From assembly GCA_029556615.1 (NCBI GenBank), contig JAKQDD010000002.1, forward strand, positions 1 to 64,000: DNA of 64,000 nt, written 5' to 3'. Positions 40,394 to 47,489 of the stretch are shown here, piece by piece. Origin of the DNA: Verrucomicrobiota bacterium. GTDB taxonomy: Bacteria > Verrucomicrobiota > Verrucomicrobiia > Limisphaerales > J093. Positions within the stretch are counted from its first letter, which is position 1; the number at the start of each line of letters is the position of its first letter. A program made the translations under genes and the position numbers. Under the pieces are notes generated by a model. It was not told the origin of the DNA. It saw only the letters and a list, made by a program, of their open reading frames with translations, and did not search any database.

Positions 40394-40572
40394 GGGGCCT
40401 TGCACTCATCTTGCGCGAGGGCCTCATCCTCGGGTCTGCCAGCGCCGCCGCGAGCTTCGCGGGCGTCGAGCCCCTGCGGGCGCTGCTCGTCGGGCTCATG
40501 GTCTGGGTCTTCTCCGGCCTGCACCAAGGCGGCCCCGCCCTCCACCAGTGGCTCTCCACCCTTCCCGAGTAG
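40390..40572 (+). CDS. Small membrane protein
   Basis: 60 residues from GTG 40390, overlapping the kinase stop. One long hydrophobic stretch (LILGSASAAASFAGV ... LRALLVGLMVWVFSGL) suggests one or two membrane passes. The tight coupling hints that it could anchor or regulate the kinase (inference). No family is recognised. Confidence 0.6.
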   Translation: MRGLALILREGLILGSASAAASFAGVEPLRALLVGLMVWVFSGLHQGGPALHQWLSTLPE

Positions 40573-40579
40573 GTGCTCC

Positions 40580-41542
40580 ATGACGACCGACCTTTCCACC
40601 AAGACGGCCCCCAAGAACTACAAGCGGGCCCTCGTGTTCGCCTCCTGCGACCCCTTCACCCGCGGGCACGAGGCGCTCGTGCGTGCAGCCTCCGACATCG
40701 CTGAGGAGGTCGTGCTGTCCATCATGACCGACCCCACGCGCCCCTACGCGCTCACCGAGCAGCAGCGCTGTGACCTCGCCGGCTTCTGCCTCCTGGGGTC
40801 GGGACTCCCCGTCAAGGTGACGCGCCCACCCGACGCGAAGGGTCAGCGGGTCCTTCACGAGCTCGTACGGAACCGCTGTGACGTCGTCGTTCGGGCGGCT
40901 CGCCCCGGTGAGGAGTGGCGGGAGCAGGAGCGGTACCGCACCGAGACGACCGGGTTCTCCTGGCTCGTAGACCGGTGGGTGATCGTGGAGCCTGAGGGCA
41001 GCCATTCGGCCCTCCGGGTTTCCGGGTCGGCCGTCCGTGGCGCGGTCGCGGCCGGCGGCTGGGTGTCGCCGAACGCGTGCTCGCGCCGGTCGCAGGTATC
41101 TGTGCGCAGCGCGATCCGCAAGGAGAAGCGCATCGGCCTGCTGTGCTCGGAGGCGGACTTCGAGTCCACGGTGACGGCCTGCGCCCGCCAGGCGGCCCTG
41201 TCCGGTCGCGTCCCCACGGTGCGCGGGGTCCGCTGGACCGACGTCCTCAAGGCGTGTGGCAGCCCGATCCCTGAGGGGATGTCGGGCGTTGACCTCCTGC
41301 TCCTGGGCGCTTACTCGTTCGACTGGGGGCGCGGCGTCAACCTCGTGTGGATCGACGAGGGCTGCATCACTCAGGTCGGACTTGAGGCGGGCCTCGCCCT
41401 GGGGGGATGGGACACGTTCGTGTTCCCCAGCTTCCTCGGGTCGGTCGCGGACGCCATGACAGGGTGCGGGGAGGCCAACTTCGAGGTCGTCAAGCTCGGA
41501 GACGAGAAGCGCGTACTCGACCGCATCTCCGTGCTCTCCTAA
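40580..41542 (+). CDS. CoaD/NMNAT-like nucleotidyltransferase with extra C-terminal domain
   Basis: 320 residues. Residues 15-170 match the cytidylyltransferase superfamily: ALVFASCDPFTRGHEALV (DP-x-T-x-GH), EVVLSIMTDPTRPYALTEQQR (CoaD-like), and HSALRVSGSAVRGAV near residue 150 (the SGSxVR equivalent of ISST(x)R). The C-terminal 130 residues (IGLLCSEADFESTVTACAR, LLLLGAYSFDWG) are not recognised. The substrate could be phosphopantetheine or NMN. It adds to the nucleotidyltransferase at 13.9 kb. Confidence 0.75.
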   Translation: MTTDLSTKTAPKNYKRALVFASCDPFTRGHEALVRAASDIAEEVVLSIMTDPTRPYALTEQQRCDLAGFCLLGSGLPVKVTRPPDAKGQRVLHELVRNRCDVVVRAARPGEEWREQERYRTETTGFSWLVDRWVIVEPEGSHSALRVSGSAVRGAVAAGGWVSPNACSRRSQVSVRSAIRKEKRIGLLCSEADFESTVTACARQAALSGRVPTVRGVRWTDVLKACGSPIPEGMSGVDLLLLGAYSFDWGRGVNLVWIDEGCITQVGLEAGLALGGWDTFVFPSFLGSVADAMTGCGEANFEVVKLGDEKRVLDRISVLS

Positions 41543-41543
41543 G

Positions 41544-41580
41544 TCAGCTCCGTAGTGACGGCCCGCATCTACTACCAGGC
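41544..41580 (+). promoter_or_regulatory. TCAGCTCC-class promoter
   Basis: TCAGCTCC, 17-bp spacer, CTACT, ATG 41581 at 37 nt; it starts 2 bp after the preceding stop. Confidence 0.8.
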
Positions 41581-41898
41581 ATGAAGAACCTGTTTACCGC
41601 TGCGGATCTTGAGCACCTCATTCGGTCGGAAGCCTCCTCCAAGGGCCTGGAGGTCACCTCCGTCGTCGCGCGACAGAACGACCTGTACGGACACGTCGTC
41701 GACGTGCGCGTCAAGCACACCCCACAGAGCTACCAGCAGTACCGGAGTTTATGTCTGGTGATCGACGCGGCGTTCCGCGCAAGGGGGCAGGACGCCCCAC
41801 AATCTGGATGGTATGAGCGGGAGGGCAACTACACGGAAGTCGAACTGCATGAAGGGGAGGCCCTCATGCAGTTCGACCTGCTGGTCCTGCGGGACTAG
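41581..41898 (+). CDS. Small hypothetical protein
   Basis: 105 residues starting MKNLFTAADLEHLIRSEASS, start set by the promoter. A single alpha/beta domain (VVDVRVKHTPQSYQQYRSLC, ALMQFDLLVLRD). It overlaps the convergent HNH gene by 4 bp. No family is recognised. Confidence 0.65.
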   Translation: MKNLFTAADLEHLIRSEASSKGLEVTSVVARQNDLYGHVVDVRVKHTPQSYQQYRSLCLVIDAAFRARGQDAPQSGWYEREGNYTEVELHEGEALMQFDLLVLRD

Positions 41899-42464
41899 AC
41901 GCCCGCGAGGGCATCCCCCTCGTCGTTGTCGAGCTCGCCGTTCCAGTAGATGAAGTCGCGCACCCACGACTTCCACGACTCCGGCATGCCCTTGCGCCAC
42001 ACGAGGGTGATGCGGACATCAGGCAGCCGCTTGGGCCGCACTGGGGTCGTACGGAGCCGCATCCCGGCCTCGGCCGGCGTGCGGTTCTTCTTGTCCTGGT
42101 TGCACTGCATGCACGAGGCCACGACGTTCTCCCAGGTGGTCTTGCCACCTGCGGCCCGCGGGTTGACGTGGTCGTAGGTGAACTCGTCCCGCGTGACCTT
42201 CCGCCAGCAGTACTGGCACCGGCCCTGGTCACGGGCGTAGATGTTCTCTCGCGAGAACTTCACCGCGCGCCTCTTCCCGCGGATCGCCTGGAGGAAGCGA
42301 ATCACCGACGGCATCTTGATGCTGAAGGTCACCGAGCGAATGTCCCGATCCTCGTACTCCTCCAGTACCTCGACCTTCCCCAGGAAGAGTAGCGTGATGG
42401 CGCGGTCCCAGGAGACCCTCCCGACGTACTCGTAGCTGGGGCTTAACACAAGTGTCTCCGACAT
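41895..42464 (-). CDS. HNH endonuclease
   Basis: 189 residues preceded by a strong AAAGGAGG site. The HNH core is NIYARDQGRCQYCWRKV then FTYDHVNPRAAGGKTTWENVVASCMQCNQDKKNRTP, with two CxxC pairs. This matches the widespread solitary HNH family of bacteria and phages. The N-terminal 70 residues (LVLSPSYEYVGRVSWDRAI) are also typical of that family. It overlaps the next, more AT-rich HNH gene by 22 bp. Confidence 0.88.
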   Translation of the reverse strand: MSETLVLSPSYEYVGRVSWDRAITLLFLGKVEVLEEYEDRDIRSVTFSIKMPSVIRFLQAIRGKRRAVKFSRENIYARDQGRCQYCWRKVTRDEFTYDHVNPRAAGGKTTWENVVASCMQCNQDKKNRTPAEAGMRLRTTPVRPKRLPDVRITLVWRKGMPESWKSWVRDFIYWNGELDNDEGDALAGV

Positions 42465-42949
42465 CGAGGGCCTCCTTTCAGGTTCTTCTTGTTTAGTCCA
42501 CAGTATGTAGATGTTTGAGAATGGCAGTTAGGGCACAATAAACATAAATTCTCCCGTCGATTGTCGTCCTTCTTTCCATTCTTGTGTTCGAGATGAAGTG
42601 CGATCGCTTTTCCTCTCCATTCTGTCAGTCCACACTCGTAACATTTCTCGTCGAGAATACCCTCTCGAACCATCCTCTTCTTAATGTGAGATGTATTAAC
42701 ATATCTTCCGTCTACGAGTATCGTGTCGAGGGGCTCCTTGGCTTTCCATGAGTGGGTCTTACCGCGAAGATGAGCTTGCCCTGTCCAATGAGCTACATCA
42801 CAACCTAATTTATGTAGGTATTTATGTACTGTTTCGTAGTTGGCCCCTGTGGGACGTAAACCTAAAGTACGTAGGACAGAGGCCACGGAGTGGCCGGAGC
42901 GAGCTGCTGAGACGAATTGCTCGTCGGTCCATAACCGTCGTCGTCCCAT
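42443..42949 (-). CDS. HNH homing-type endonuclease
   Basis: 168 residues from ATG 42949. An N-terminal MGRRRLWTDEQFVSAARSGHSVASVLRTLG module is a helix-turn-helix-like DNA reader. The HNH core is EKCYECGLTEW ... IALHLEHKNGKKDDNRRENLCLLCPNCHSQT. The gene is clearly more AT-rich than its surroundings and sits at the downstream border of the tRNA array. The closely related gene at 43657 shares the HNH core, so both are probably mobile. Confidence 0.85.
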   Translation of the reverse strand: MGRRRLWTDEQFVSAARSGHSVASVLRTLGLRPTGANYETVHKYLHKLGCDVAHWTGQAHLRGKTHSWKAKEPLDTILVDGRYVNTSHIKKRMVREGILDEKCYECGLTEWRGKAIALHLEHKNGKKDDNRRENLCLLCPNCHSQTSTYCGLNKKNLKGGPRCRRHLC

Positions 42950-42995
42950 TAGGTAGAGTCTATGATGTGTTGATACGGTATGTCTACCGTTAAAG

Positions 42996-43080
42996 TGCCC
43001 AGGGAGGGAGTCGAACCCACACGTCACGTAGACACTCGGTTTTGAGGCGAGCGCGTCTGCCGAAGTTCCGCCACCTGGGC
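42996..43080 (-). tRNA. tRNA-Leu (CAA)
   Basis: 85 nt with long variable arm; GCCCAGG acceptor, Leu-type GGCGGAA-GCAGAC D region, loop CTCAAAA; 31-39 pair is C-C. Confidence 0.88.
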
Positions 43081-43118
43081 GTATGTTGAGCGCTGGAAGA
43101 GCGAGAGATGAAGAGGTG

Positions 43119-43202
43119 TGCTCGGGAGGGGAATCGAACCCCTACGCCACGTGGGCACCGAGTTTTAAGGACGGCGCGTCTGCCTAGTTCCGCCACCCGA
43201 GC
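43119..43202 (-). tRNA. tRNA-Leu (TAA)
   Basis: GCTCGGG/CCCGAGC acceptor, A73, loop reads TTA, class II variable arm. Confidence 0.88.
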
Positions 43203-43250
43203 TCAGGTCTGCTCGTGGGCGACATAAGTGATCCATACTTCGTACCTCGG

Positions 43251-43336
43251 TACCCAGGACAGGAGTCGAACCTGCACGCCCTCGCGAGCGCCGGCATCTC
43301 GAGCCGGTGTGTCTACCAAAGTTCCACCACCTGGGC
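43251..43336 (-). tRNA. tRNA-Leu (GAG) with C33
   Basis: Stem CCGGC/GCCGG encloses loop TCGAGAT, so position 33 is C rather than the universal U. A U33 copy with the same anticodon lies at 43589. Confidence 0.78.
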
Positions 43337-43399
43337 ATGAACCGGTCGACGAGCGTCGGGTGTCAGGCGCCGTTCCCGCTTGTAGCTCGTCGACCAGAG

Positions 43400-43482
43400 T
43401 ACTCGTGGAGGGAGTCGAACCCTCACGGCCCGAAGGCCGCCAGATCCTAAGTCTGGTGTGTCTGCCATTCCACCACACGAGC
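43400..43482 (-). tRNA. tRNA-Leu (TAG)
   Basis: GCTCGTG/CACGAGT acceptor; loop reads CTA; class II arm. Confidence 0.88.
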
Positions 43483-43487
43483 AGGAG

Positions 43488-43573
43488 TGCGCAGAGGGGG
43501 AGTCGAACCCCCACGCCCCGAAGGGCCACGGTTTCTGAGGCCGTGTTGTCTACCAAGGTTCCAGCATCTGCGC
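43488..43573 (-). tRNA. tRNA-Leu (CAG)
   Basis: GCGCAGA/TCTGCGC acceptor; loop reads CTG; class II arm. Confidence 0.88.
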
Positions 43574-43588
43574 AGGAAGGACTGTGAG

Positions 43589-43671
43589 TACTCGGGGCGG
43601 GAGTCGAACCCGCACGGTCTTTCGACCATTAGCACCTCAAGCTAACGTGGCTGCCATTACACCACCCGAGC
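43589..43671 (-). tRNA. tRNA-Leu (GAG)
   Basis: GCTCGGG acceptor; loop has U33 and reads CTC; overlaps the end of the HNH gene at 43657 by 15 bp. Confidence 0.87.
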
Positions 43672-44145
43672 ATAACGATTCTTACTACCCCAGTTGTCCG
43701 TCTGGGAGTGACAGTTTGGACAGGTGAACCGGAGGTTCTCTCTCCGGTTGTCGAGGAAGTCTCCGTTCATGTGGTCGATCTGTAAGGTGAGTGGTCTACC
43801 GCACCACTCGGGCGGGTTGCCGCACAGCTTGCAGACGTAGGGGATGCCCGCCTCGACCATTGCGCGCCGGAGACGCGACGTGACCTCCTTCCTACCTCCG
43901 AGGCGATCTAGCACGAGCACCTCGTGCCAGGGGATCCGGTCTGGACCCCCTACATGGTGTGTGCCTCGGTTTGAACCCTTACCCGTGAAGTGGGCCGTGT
44001 CGAGACCGTGCCGCTTGATCAGGCCCGTGATGTAGGAGTGGCTTCCGCCTGCTGGTCTGACACCGAGCTTGCGGAGAACCTGGAGGATGCTGGTGGAGGA
44101 GGCTACGACCTTGGTGAGAGCTTCGCGCGTGTACTTGACTGGCAT
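43657..44145 (-). CDS. HNH homing-type endonuclease
   Basis: 162 residues. N-terminal reader MPVKYTREALTKVVASSTSIL; HNH core YVCKLCGNPPEW ... LTLQIDHMNGDFLDNRRENLRFTCPNCHSQTDNW. The core (NRREN-x-CPNCHSQT) is shared with the gene at 42443, but the N-terminal halves differ, so they are related nucleases with different targets. Its stop lies inside tRNA-Leu (GAG), consistent with an element that sits against a tRNA. Confidence 0.85.
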   Translation of the reverse strand: MPVKYTREALTKVVASSTSILQVLRKLGVRPAGGSHSYITGLIKRHGLDTAHFTGKGSNRGTHHVGGPDRIPWHEVLVLDRLGGRKEVTSRLRRAMVEAGIPYVCKLCGNPPEWCGRPLTLQIDHMNGDFLDNRRENLRFTCPNCHSQTDNWGSKNRYARVV

Positions 44146-44192
44146 ACACTAACGTAGTTTCGCATAGCGTACTTACCAGGCAGGCGTACCTA

Positions 44193-44224
44193 CGAGGTCA
44201 GACCCACGCACGGGTCTGACCTCG
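44193..44224. other. Perfect 13-bp hairpin
   Basis: CGAGGTCAGACCC and its exact complement flank a 6-nt loop, 48 bp upstream of the HNH gene start. No U-run follows. It could be an RNA processing or regulatory structure in the array transcript. Confidence 0.45.
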
Positions 44225-44274
44225 CGGAGCCAACTATGTGCGCACGGTCGGCTCCTTCGGTTCGTGGAAACGGG

Positions 44275-44375
44275 GGGCAGGGACCGGGGTGAACCAGTCA
44301 CCTCAGAGTTGGACTGAGGCTCCAGCGTCGAGCGACTTGCCGCCCACGCACCCGCTCATGTAGAGCTACCTGCCC
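44275..44375 (-). ncRNA. tRNA-like RNA of unclear identity
   Basis: A 101-nt minus-strand segment closed by GGGCAGG/CCTGCCC with a T-arm (GACTG-GTTCACC-CGGTC), a D-like stem GCTC/GAGC and a strong 6-bp hairpin (CCTCAG/CTGAGG) in the variable-arm position. The middle arm (GGGCG/CGCTC) has no U33-containing 7-nt loop and N73 is C, so no anticodon can be assigned. A degenerate class II tRNA or tRNA-derived RNA. Confidence 0.5.
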
Positions 44376-44459
44376 GTAAAACAAGCGTCCGCGCAGCTTG
44401 CCACCCTCGCGCGTGAACTCGCGCTCGGACGGGGCCGGTTCACCGCGGCTCGCCTTTCG

Positions 44460-44532
44460 TGTCCCCGGCAGGAATCGAACCTGCGAATGCCTGTTTAGGA
44501 AACAGGAGCCTTATCCGCTTGGCTACGGGAAC
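44460..44532 (-). tRNA. tRNA-Arg (CCT)
   Basis: GTTCCCG/CGGGGAC acceptor; stem CCTGT/ACAGG; loop reads AGG. Confidence 0.9.
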
Positions 44533-44910
44533 GGAACGGTCGGAGCACGCTCCGACCGCGGGAGGACGCGCGGTGTCTGACGTCGCTGCGTCCCCTCTAG
44601 TTGTGTGGAGGATGAGACGGAACTGCTCGGTCGTTTACATTGCGGACAACGGAGCCGGTTTCGCCCCCACCTGGGTAGGCAGGGTTCTCATCAAGAGGGT
44701 GAGGACCAATCCACTTGGCAGTGTCCCGTAGGTCTCCCGTTGGGACGGGTCCTCATAGAAGGTGGGGTGTTCCCCGACAGGCCGCACGAGGCAGGCCGCA
44801 TGGTGGGGTTGACCCCATAGATGTCTGGGCTTCGGACCGCGCACTGCCCTGGCGATGAGTGACCGTCATCATCCAGGTCAGGGTCACGCGCAGACTTACA
44901 CCCAATCGGG
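44533..44910. other. Gene-poor structured stretch
   Basis: No convincing gene on either strand. It contains several GC-rich inverted segments and no T-arm. It lies between tRNA-Arg (CCT) and the tmRNA-like element and may belong to that RNA or be array spacer. Confidence 0.4.
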
Positions 44911-45061
44911 CCCCTGGCGGGAGTTGAACCCGCGTCCTCCACCCGTCGCGGGTGGTGCCAAGTTGCCGACATAGCAACAGAAGCCTGCCTGACTTCGTTC
45001 GGGGTCGATGTCCCGTGTGCTCGATGAGCACCACCGTTTTTCCCGAAGCCCTGCGTCTTAC
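44911..45061 (-). ncRNA. tmRNA-like 3' domain / candidate ncRNA
   Basis: The minus-strand segment ending at 44911 contains GGACGCGGGTTCAACTCCCG, which is identical to the T-arm region of bacterial tmRNA, followed by CAGGGGC. A TCAGCTCG promoter with a CGACC -10 box predicts transcription from about 45061. No matching 5' acceptor strand, TTCGAC box or ALAA-type tag frame was found in the expected place, so it is either an unusual or permuted tmRNA or another tRNA-like RNA. Confidence 0.45.
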
Positions 45062-45098
45062 ACAGGAAGGTCGGAACCACCCGCACGACCCGAGCTGA
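45062..45098 (-). promoter_or_regulatory. TCAGCTCC-class promoter (variant TCAGCTCG)
   Basis: TCAGCTCG, 17-bp spacer, CGACC; no start codon at 37 nt, so it drives the tmRNA-like RNA. Confidence 0.68.
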
Positions 45099-45125
45099 GA
45101 ATCCGCACGTCCTGGTCGATTTTCT

Positions 45126-45329
45126 TCATCCCGTGTACAGGTGGGAGGCCGGGGAGACGACCTCCAGGACCAGGCCGTCGACGGTGACGTCGACGAGCGC
45201 GCAGTAGCGCGTCTGGATCGCCCCGACCTGGCAGCCGTCCGTGTTGCAGAACCCCACCGCGGGGTGGTCGGCGTCCTCCTGGACGGGCTGCTGGCACTTG
45301 GGGCACAGGTACCGGAGGTATGAGCTCAT
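45126..45329 (-). CDS. Small zinc-ribbon protein
   Basis: 67 residues starting MSSYLRYLCPKCQQPVQED, with CPKC and CNTDGC pairs forming a zinc ribbon followed by a short beta-rich tail (VDVTVDGLVLEVVSP). It lies between tRNA-Arg (TCT) and the tmRNA-like element. No ribosome site is evident. Function unknown, though zinc-ribbon mini-proteins of phages often bind host polymerase or nucleic acid. Confidence 0.65.
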   Translation of the reverse strand: MSSYLRYLCPKCQQPVQEDADHPAVGFCNTDGCQVGAIQTRYCALVDVTVDGLVLEVVSPASHLYTG

Positions 45330-45352
45330 GGGGCCGATCTACCCGCTGGTTG

Positions 45353-45427
45353 TGCACCCGGTGGGGATCGAACCCACAGATGCGAGTTTAGAAGACTCGT
45401 GCCTTATCCAGATTTGGCGACGGGTGC
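45353..45427 (-). tRNA. tRNA-Arg (TCT)
   Basis: GCACCCG/CGGGTGC acceptor; stem CGAGT/ACTCG; loop reads AGA. Confidence 0.9.
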
Positions 45428-45859
45428 AAATACACGTAATGGATTCGTAAACGTCGAGGCCAGCCTTACTCTCTTGGTCTGACCATCTTCGGAAGGGGAA
45501 AGACGGATAACGAAGCTGCTTCGTATGCCAGATAGCTCGCTAGCAAGTACGTAGTACACACACGTCGTGTTGGGACAGAAGACGGCCACAGCGTCGAACT
45601 GATCGTAGCTAGGCGTCTTCGTATGTACTCCGTTGCGGTCGCTCCATATCGAGCGGAGGCCCACCTCAACGACTCCGTCCTTAGCTGCGCGATACTTAAC
45701 CTGAGTTCGGGCCAGTTTCCCCGTCTCGTCAACCATGATCAAGTCGAACGGTAGATGCTCGCTAATCGGTAGACATATCTGGATCCCATGCCGCATACAG
45801 TCCGCGATGACAAACCCCACTCCTGCATCACCCTTATCCTTCGTGTGATGTCGGCCCAT
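45404..45859 (-). CDS. PD-(D/E)XK homing-type endonuclease
   Basis: 151 residues. GDAGVGFVIADCMRHGIQIC gives the first helix-strand unit, LPFDLIMVDE the Asp and RTQVKYRAA the Q-x-K, a catalytic arrangement of the PD-(D/E)XK group-I-intron endonuclease family (I-Ssp6803I type). GVHTKTPSYDQFDAVAVFCP follows, as in that family. Relatives are known to target tRNA genes; this one overlaps tRNA-Arg (TCT) by 24 bp. Base composition is AT-rich. Two more family members are at 49715 and 52151. Confidence 0.78.
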   Translation of the reverse strand: MGRHHTKDKGDAGVGFVIADCMRHGIQICLPISEHLPFDLIMVDETGKLARTQVKYRAAKDGVVEVGLRSIWSDRNGVHTKTPSYDQFDAVAVFCPNTTCVYYVLASELSGIRSSFVIRLSPSEDGQTKRVRLASTFTNPLRVFAPVAKSG

Positions 45860-45898
45860 GTCGTCTTGTATCTAAGCAGGTGATGGCTTGTCAAGCTG

Positions 45899-45971
45899 TG
45901 CTCCCGGAGGGACTCGAACCCCCACATCTGGCTTCGGAGGCCAGCACCCTGTCCAGCTAGGTTACGGGAGC
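45899..45971 (-). tRNA. tRNA-Arg (CCG)
   Basis: GCTCCCG/CGGGAGC acceptor; stem CTGGC/GCCAG; loop reads CGG. Confidence 0.9.
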
Positions 45972-46382
45972 GTTCGGGGGGAAGAGGATGGCCTGGAGAC
46001 GCTCCGCTCGCCCGTGACGGGCACGCAGCCTGGCCTCCTCGCCTTCCTCCAGGATGTGGTCGGTGTAGGCGTCACGGAAGCGGGGGAGCGCGTACTCGAC
46101 GCACTCGCGCAGCGCGCGGAGGTCGTCGGCTCCAAGGCCGGCTACCCGCGCCCGCAGCGCCCAGAGGTCGAGCTCCCTGAGCCGGTCCACGCCGGCCGCG
46201 GTGATGTTCCCCTGCCGGTCAAGCAGGCCCCGGCGCGTCAGCGAGAACCGCGTCCCCACGGCCCCACCATGGAAGCTGCGCCCTCGACCCACCAGGTGGT
46301 CGGTCGGTCCCCGGCCGGCGCTCGCCGCGCGCAGCATGGTGACCTGCGATGGGCTGAGGGTCTGAGGGGGTCGGGGGGGCAT
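45957..46382 (-). CDS. Small hypothetical protein, winged-helix-like
   Basis: 141 residues from ATG 46382, fixed by the promoter. MPPRPPQTLSPSQVTMLRAA, then a hairpin-like FSLTRRGLLDRQGNITAAGVDRLRELD, reads like a small winged-helix (start helix, L-T-x-x-G-x-D motif). The C-terminal half is helical (ALRECVEYALPRFRDAY). It may be a DNA-binding regulator. Its end overlaps tRNA-Arg (CCG) by 15 bp. Confidence 0.65.
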   Translation of the reverse strand: MPPRPPQTLSPSQVTMLRAASAGRGPTDHLVGRGRSFHGGAVGTRFSLTRRGLLDRQGNITAAGVDRLRELDLWALRARVAGLGADDLRALRECVEYALPRFRDAYTDHILEEGEEARLRARHGRAERLQAILFPPNAPVT

Positions 46383-46419
46383 GGGAGGCGCTCCTGTTTC
46401 CGTGAGCACCTGGAGCTGA
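46383..46419 (-). promoter_or_regulatory. TCAGCTCC-class promoter
   Basis: Perfect TCAGCTCC 37 nt before ATG 46382, starting 7 bp beyond the closing stem of the permuted tRNA at 46426. Confidence 0.75.
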
Positions 46420-46425
46420 GAGGGT

Positions 46426-46567
46426 CGTTCCGCCGAGTGGGTAGGCCGTGTGCTTTTTGATGGATCCTTGTTCCAGTGCCTTTACCGTTTGGCTACTCCC
46501 CGGTGAAGTCGGGGAGGCAGGAGTCGAACCTGCAATCGCTTGTGTGACCTGCTCGAGGGGCGGAACG
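46426..46567 (-). tRNA. Circularly permuted tRNA (anticodon loop AAG-like, C33)
   Basis: Minus-strand order: closing stem CGTTCCGCC, then CCTCGAG, T-arm GCAGG-TTCGACT-CCTGC, acceptor 3' strand CTCCCCG and A73, six-nt linker, acceptor 5' strand CGGGGAG, D-arm (AGCC...GGTAA...GGC), anticodon arm TGGA/TCCA with loop ACAAGGA, then CCCACTCG and closing stem GGCGGAACG. The 7-bp acceptor pairs perfectly only if the second half is taken as the 5' half. Position 33 is C. Precursor would need ends made by RNase P and RNase Z and joining or circle release. Confidence 0.72.
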
Positions 46568-46580
46568 AACTTGACGAGAG

Positions 46581-46997
46581 CTACGGGGTGCTGGAGGCGA
46601 TCCTCCGCTTGTACGTGCGATCCCTGTGGCAGTTGGAGCAGACGATGTCGCACTTCGCGATCTCGAAGAGTGCGTTCTGTAAACCGACACGTCCTTGCAT
46701 ACGAGATATGGTGAACTTCTTGGTGCCGCGTGCATGGTCGAAGTCCATCACCCACCAGTCGTATGTCCTCTTGCAGTCGGCGCAGGGGACCGTCTTTAGC
46801 TCTCGGATGATCTGTTTGATGCCAGCCTGGTACTTTCGCGCCTTGCTGACGTAGTAAGCCTTGTTCTTCTGGTAGTGCCGTCGCACATAGGCTCGATGGC
46901 AGACCTTACAGGAGGCGTTGCGGCCGTCCTTCTTCGTCTTGTTCCGAGTGAACTCGTCGAGCGGTTTGTGGGTCTGGCATGTCGCGCAGCGCTTCAT
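46581..46997 (-). CDS. HNH-type endonuclease
   Basis: 138 residues from ATG 46997. Three Cys pairs (MKRCATCQTHKPLDEF, CKVCHRAYVRRHYQKN, VPCADCKRTYDW) and the late motif MDFDHARGTKKFTISRMQG ... ALFEIAKCDIVCSNCHRDRTYKR match the HNH family found free in phages (FDH ... CxNCH). It is AT-rich and located between two permuted tRNAs, so it may be the mobile partner of that region. Confidence 0.82.
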   Translation of the reverse strand: MKRCATCQTHKPLDEFTRNKTKKDGRNASCKVCHRAYVRRHYQKNKAYYVSKARKYQAGIKQIIRELKTVPCADCKRTYDWWVMDFDHARGTKKFTISRMQGRVGLQNALFEIAKCDIVCSNCHRDRTYKRRIASSTP

Positions 46998-47034
46998 ACC
47001 AGATGTGACTTCATAGTCACTTCGTAGAAGGTGA

Positions 47035-47180
47035 GCTTCACCGAGTGGGTGGGCCGTGTTGCGTCTTTCGACAGATGGTTGATCTGCTGCCTTACCGTTA
47101 GGCAATCCCCCCACAGTGAGGAGGGACCGGGAGTCGAACCCGGATAGCGTCGCGTGTGTGGCCCACACGAGGGGTGAAGC
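47035..47180 (-). tRNA. Circularly permuted tRNA (loop TCAACCA, C33)
   Basis: Minus-strand order: GCTTCACC closing stem, CCTCG, GTGGGCC, T-arm CCGGG-TTCGACT-CCCGG, acceptor TCCCTCC, short linker, acceptor GGGGGGA, D-arm (GCCT-AACGGTA-AGGC), anticodon arm GCAGA-TCAACCA-TCTGT, GGCCCAC complementary to GTGGGCC, CTCG, closing stem GGTGAAGC. Anticodon position reads AAC, with C33. The architecture matches the elements at 46426 and 47264. Confidence 0.73.
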
Positions 47181-47183
47181 TAG

Positions 47184-47258
47184 TGCTCCCGGAGGGACTC
47201 GAACCCCCATGAACCAGGTTTCGTAGACCTGTGCACTATCCAGTTGTGCTACGGGAGC
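47184..47258 (-). tRNA. tRNA-Arg (ACG)
   Basis: GCTCCCG/CGGGAGC acceptor; stem CAGGT/ACCTG; loop reads CGT. Ordinary gene between two permuted ones. Confidence 0.9.
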
Positions 47259-47263
47259 GGGAA

Positions 47264-47395
47264 ACTTCGTCGAGTGGGAAGACCATTGGTGACAGATTTA
47301 CGGTCTGCTGCCTCTCCGCGAGGCGTCTCCCCCGTAGAGTGGGGGAGGTTGGAGTTGAACCAACCGGCTTGTAGGGCCTTCTCGAGGGACGAAGT
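47264..47395 (-). tRNA. Circularly permuted tRNA-Tyr-like gene (GTA, C33)
   Basis: Minus-strand order: GACTTCGTC closing stem (8 bp), CCTCGAG, GAAGGCC, CTACAAGC, T-arm GTTGG-TTCAACT-CCAAC, acceptor CTCCCCC and A73, linker CTCTAC, acceptor GGGGGAG, D-arm (GCCTC-GCGGA-GAGGC), anticodon arm GCAGA-CCGTAAA-TCTGT, GGTCTTC (pairs GAAGGCC), CCCACTC, closing stem GACGAAGT. A normal tRNA-Tyr (GTA) with U33 exists at 56736. This is the clearest of the permuted set. Confidence 0.78.
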
Positions 47396-47398
47396 CAG

Positions 47399-47471
47399 TG
47401 CCGTCGGCGAGACTCGAACTCGCTGCCTCCTGCTTACCAAGCAGGCGCCCATCCGTATGAGCCTCGACGGC
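47399..47471 (-). tRNA. tRNA-Thr (GGT)
   Basis: GCCGTCG acceptor pairing; stem CCTGC/GCAGG; loop reads ACC; starts 3 bp from the permuted gene. Confidence 0.9.
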
Positions 47472-47489
47472 AGGATCAGTTACCTTCAG

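Noticed and set aside
44821..44880. Minus-strand GACCCTG...CCTGGATGATGACGG as the missing 5' half of a permuted tmRNA
   Set aside because: One acceptor mismatch, no TTCGAC box, and the same bases form a local GTGACC/GGTCAC hairpin; similarity is too weak.
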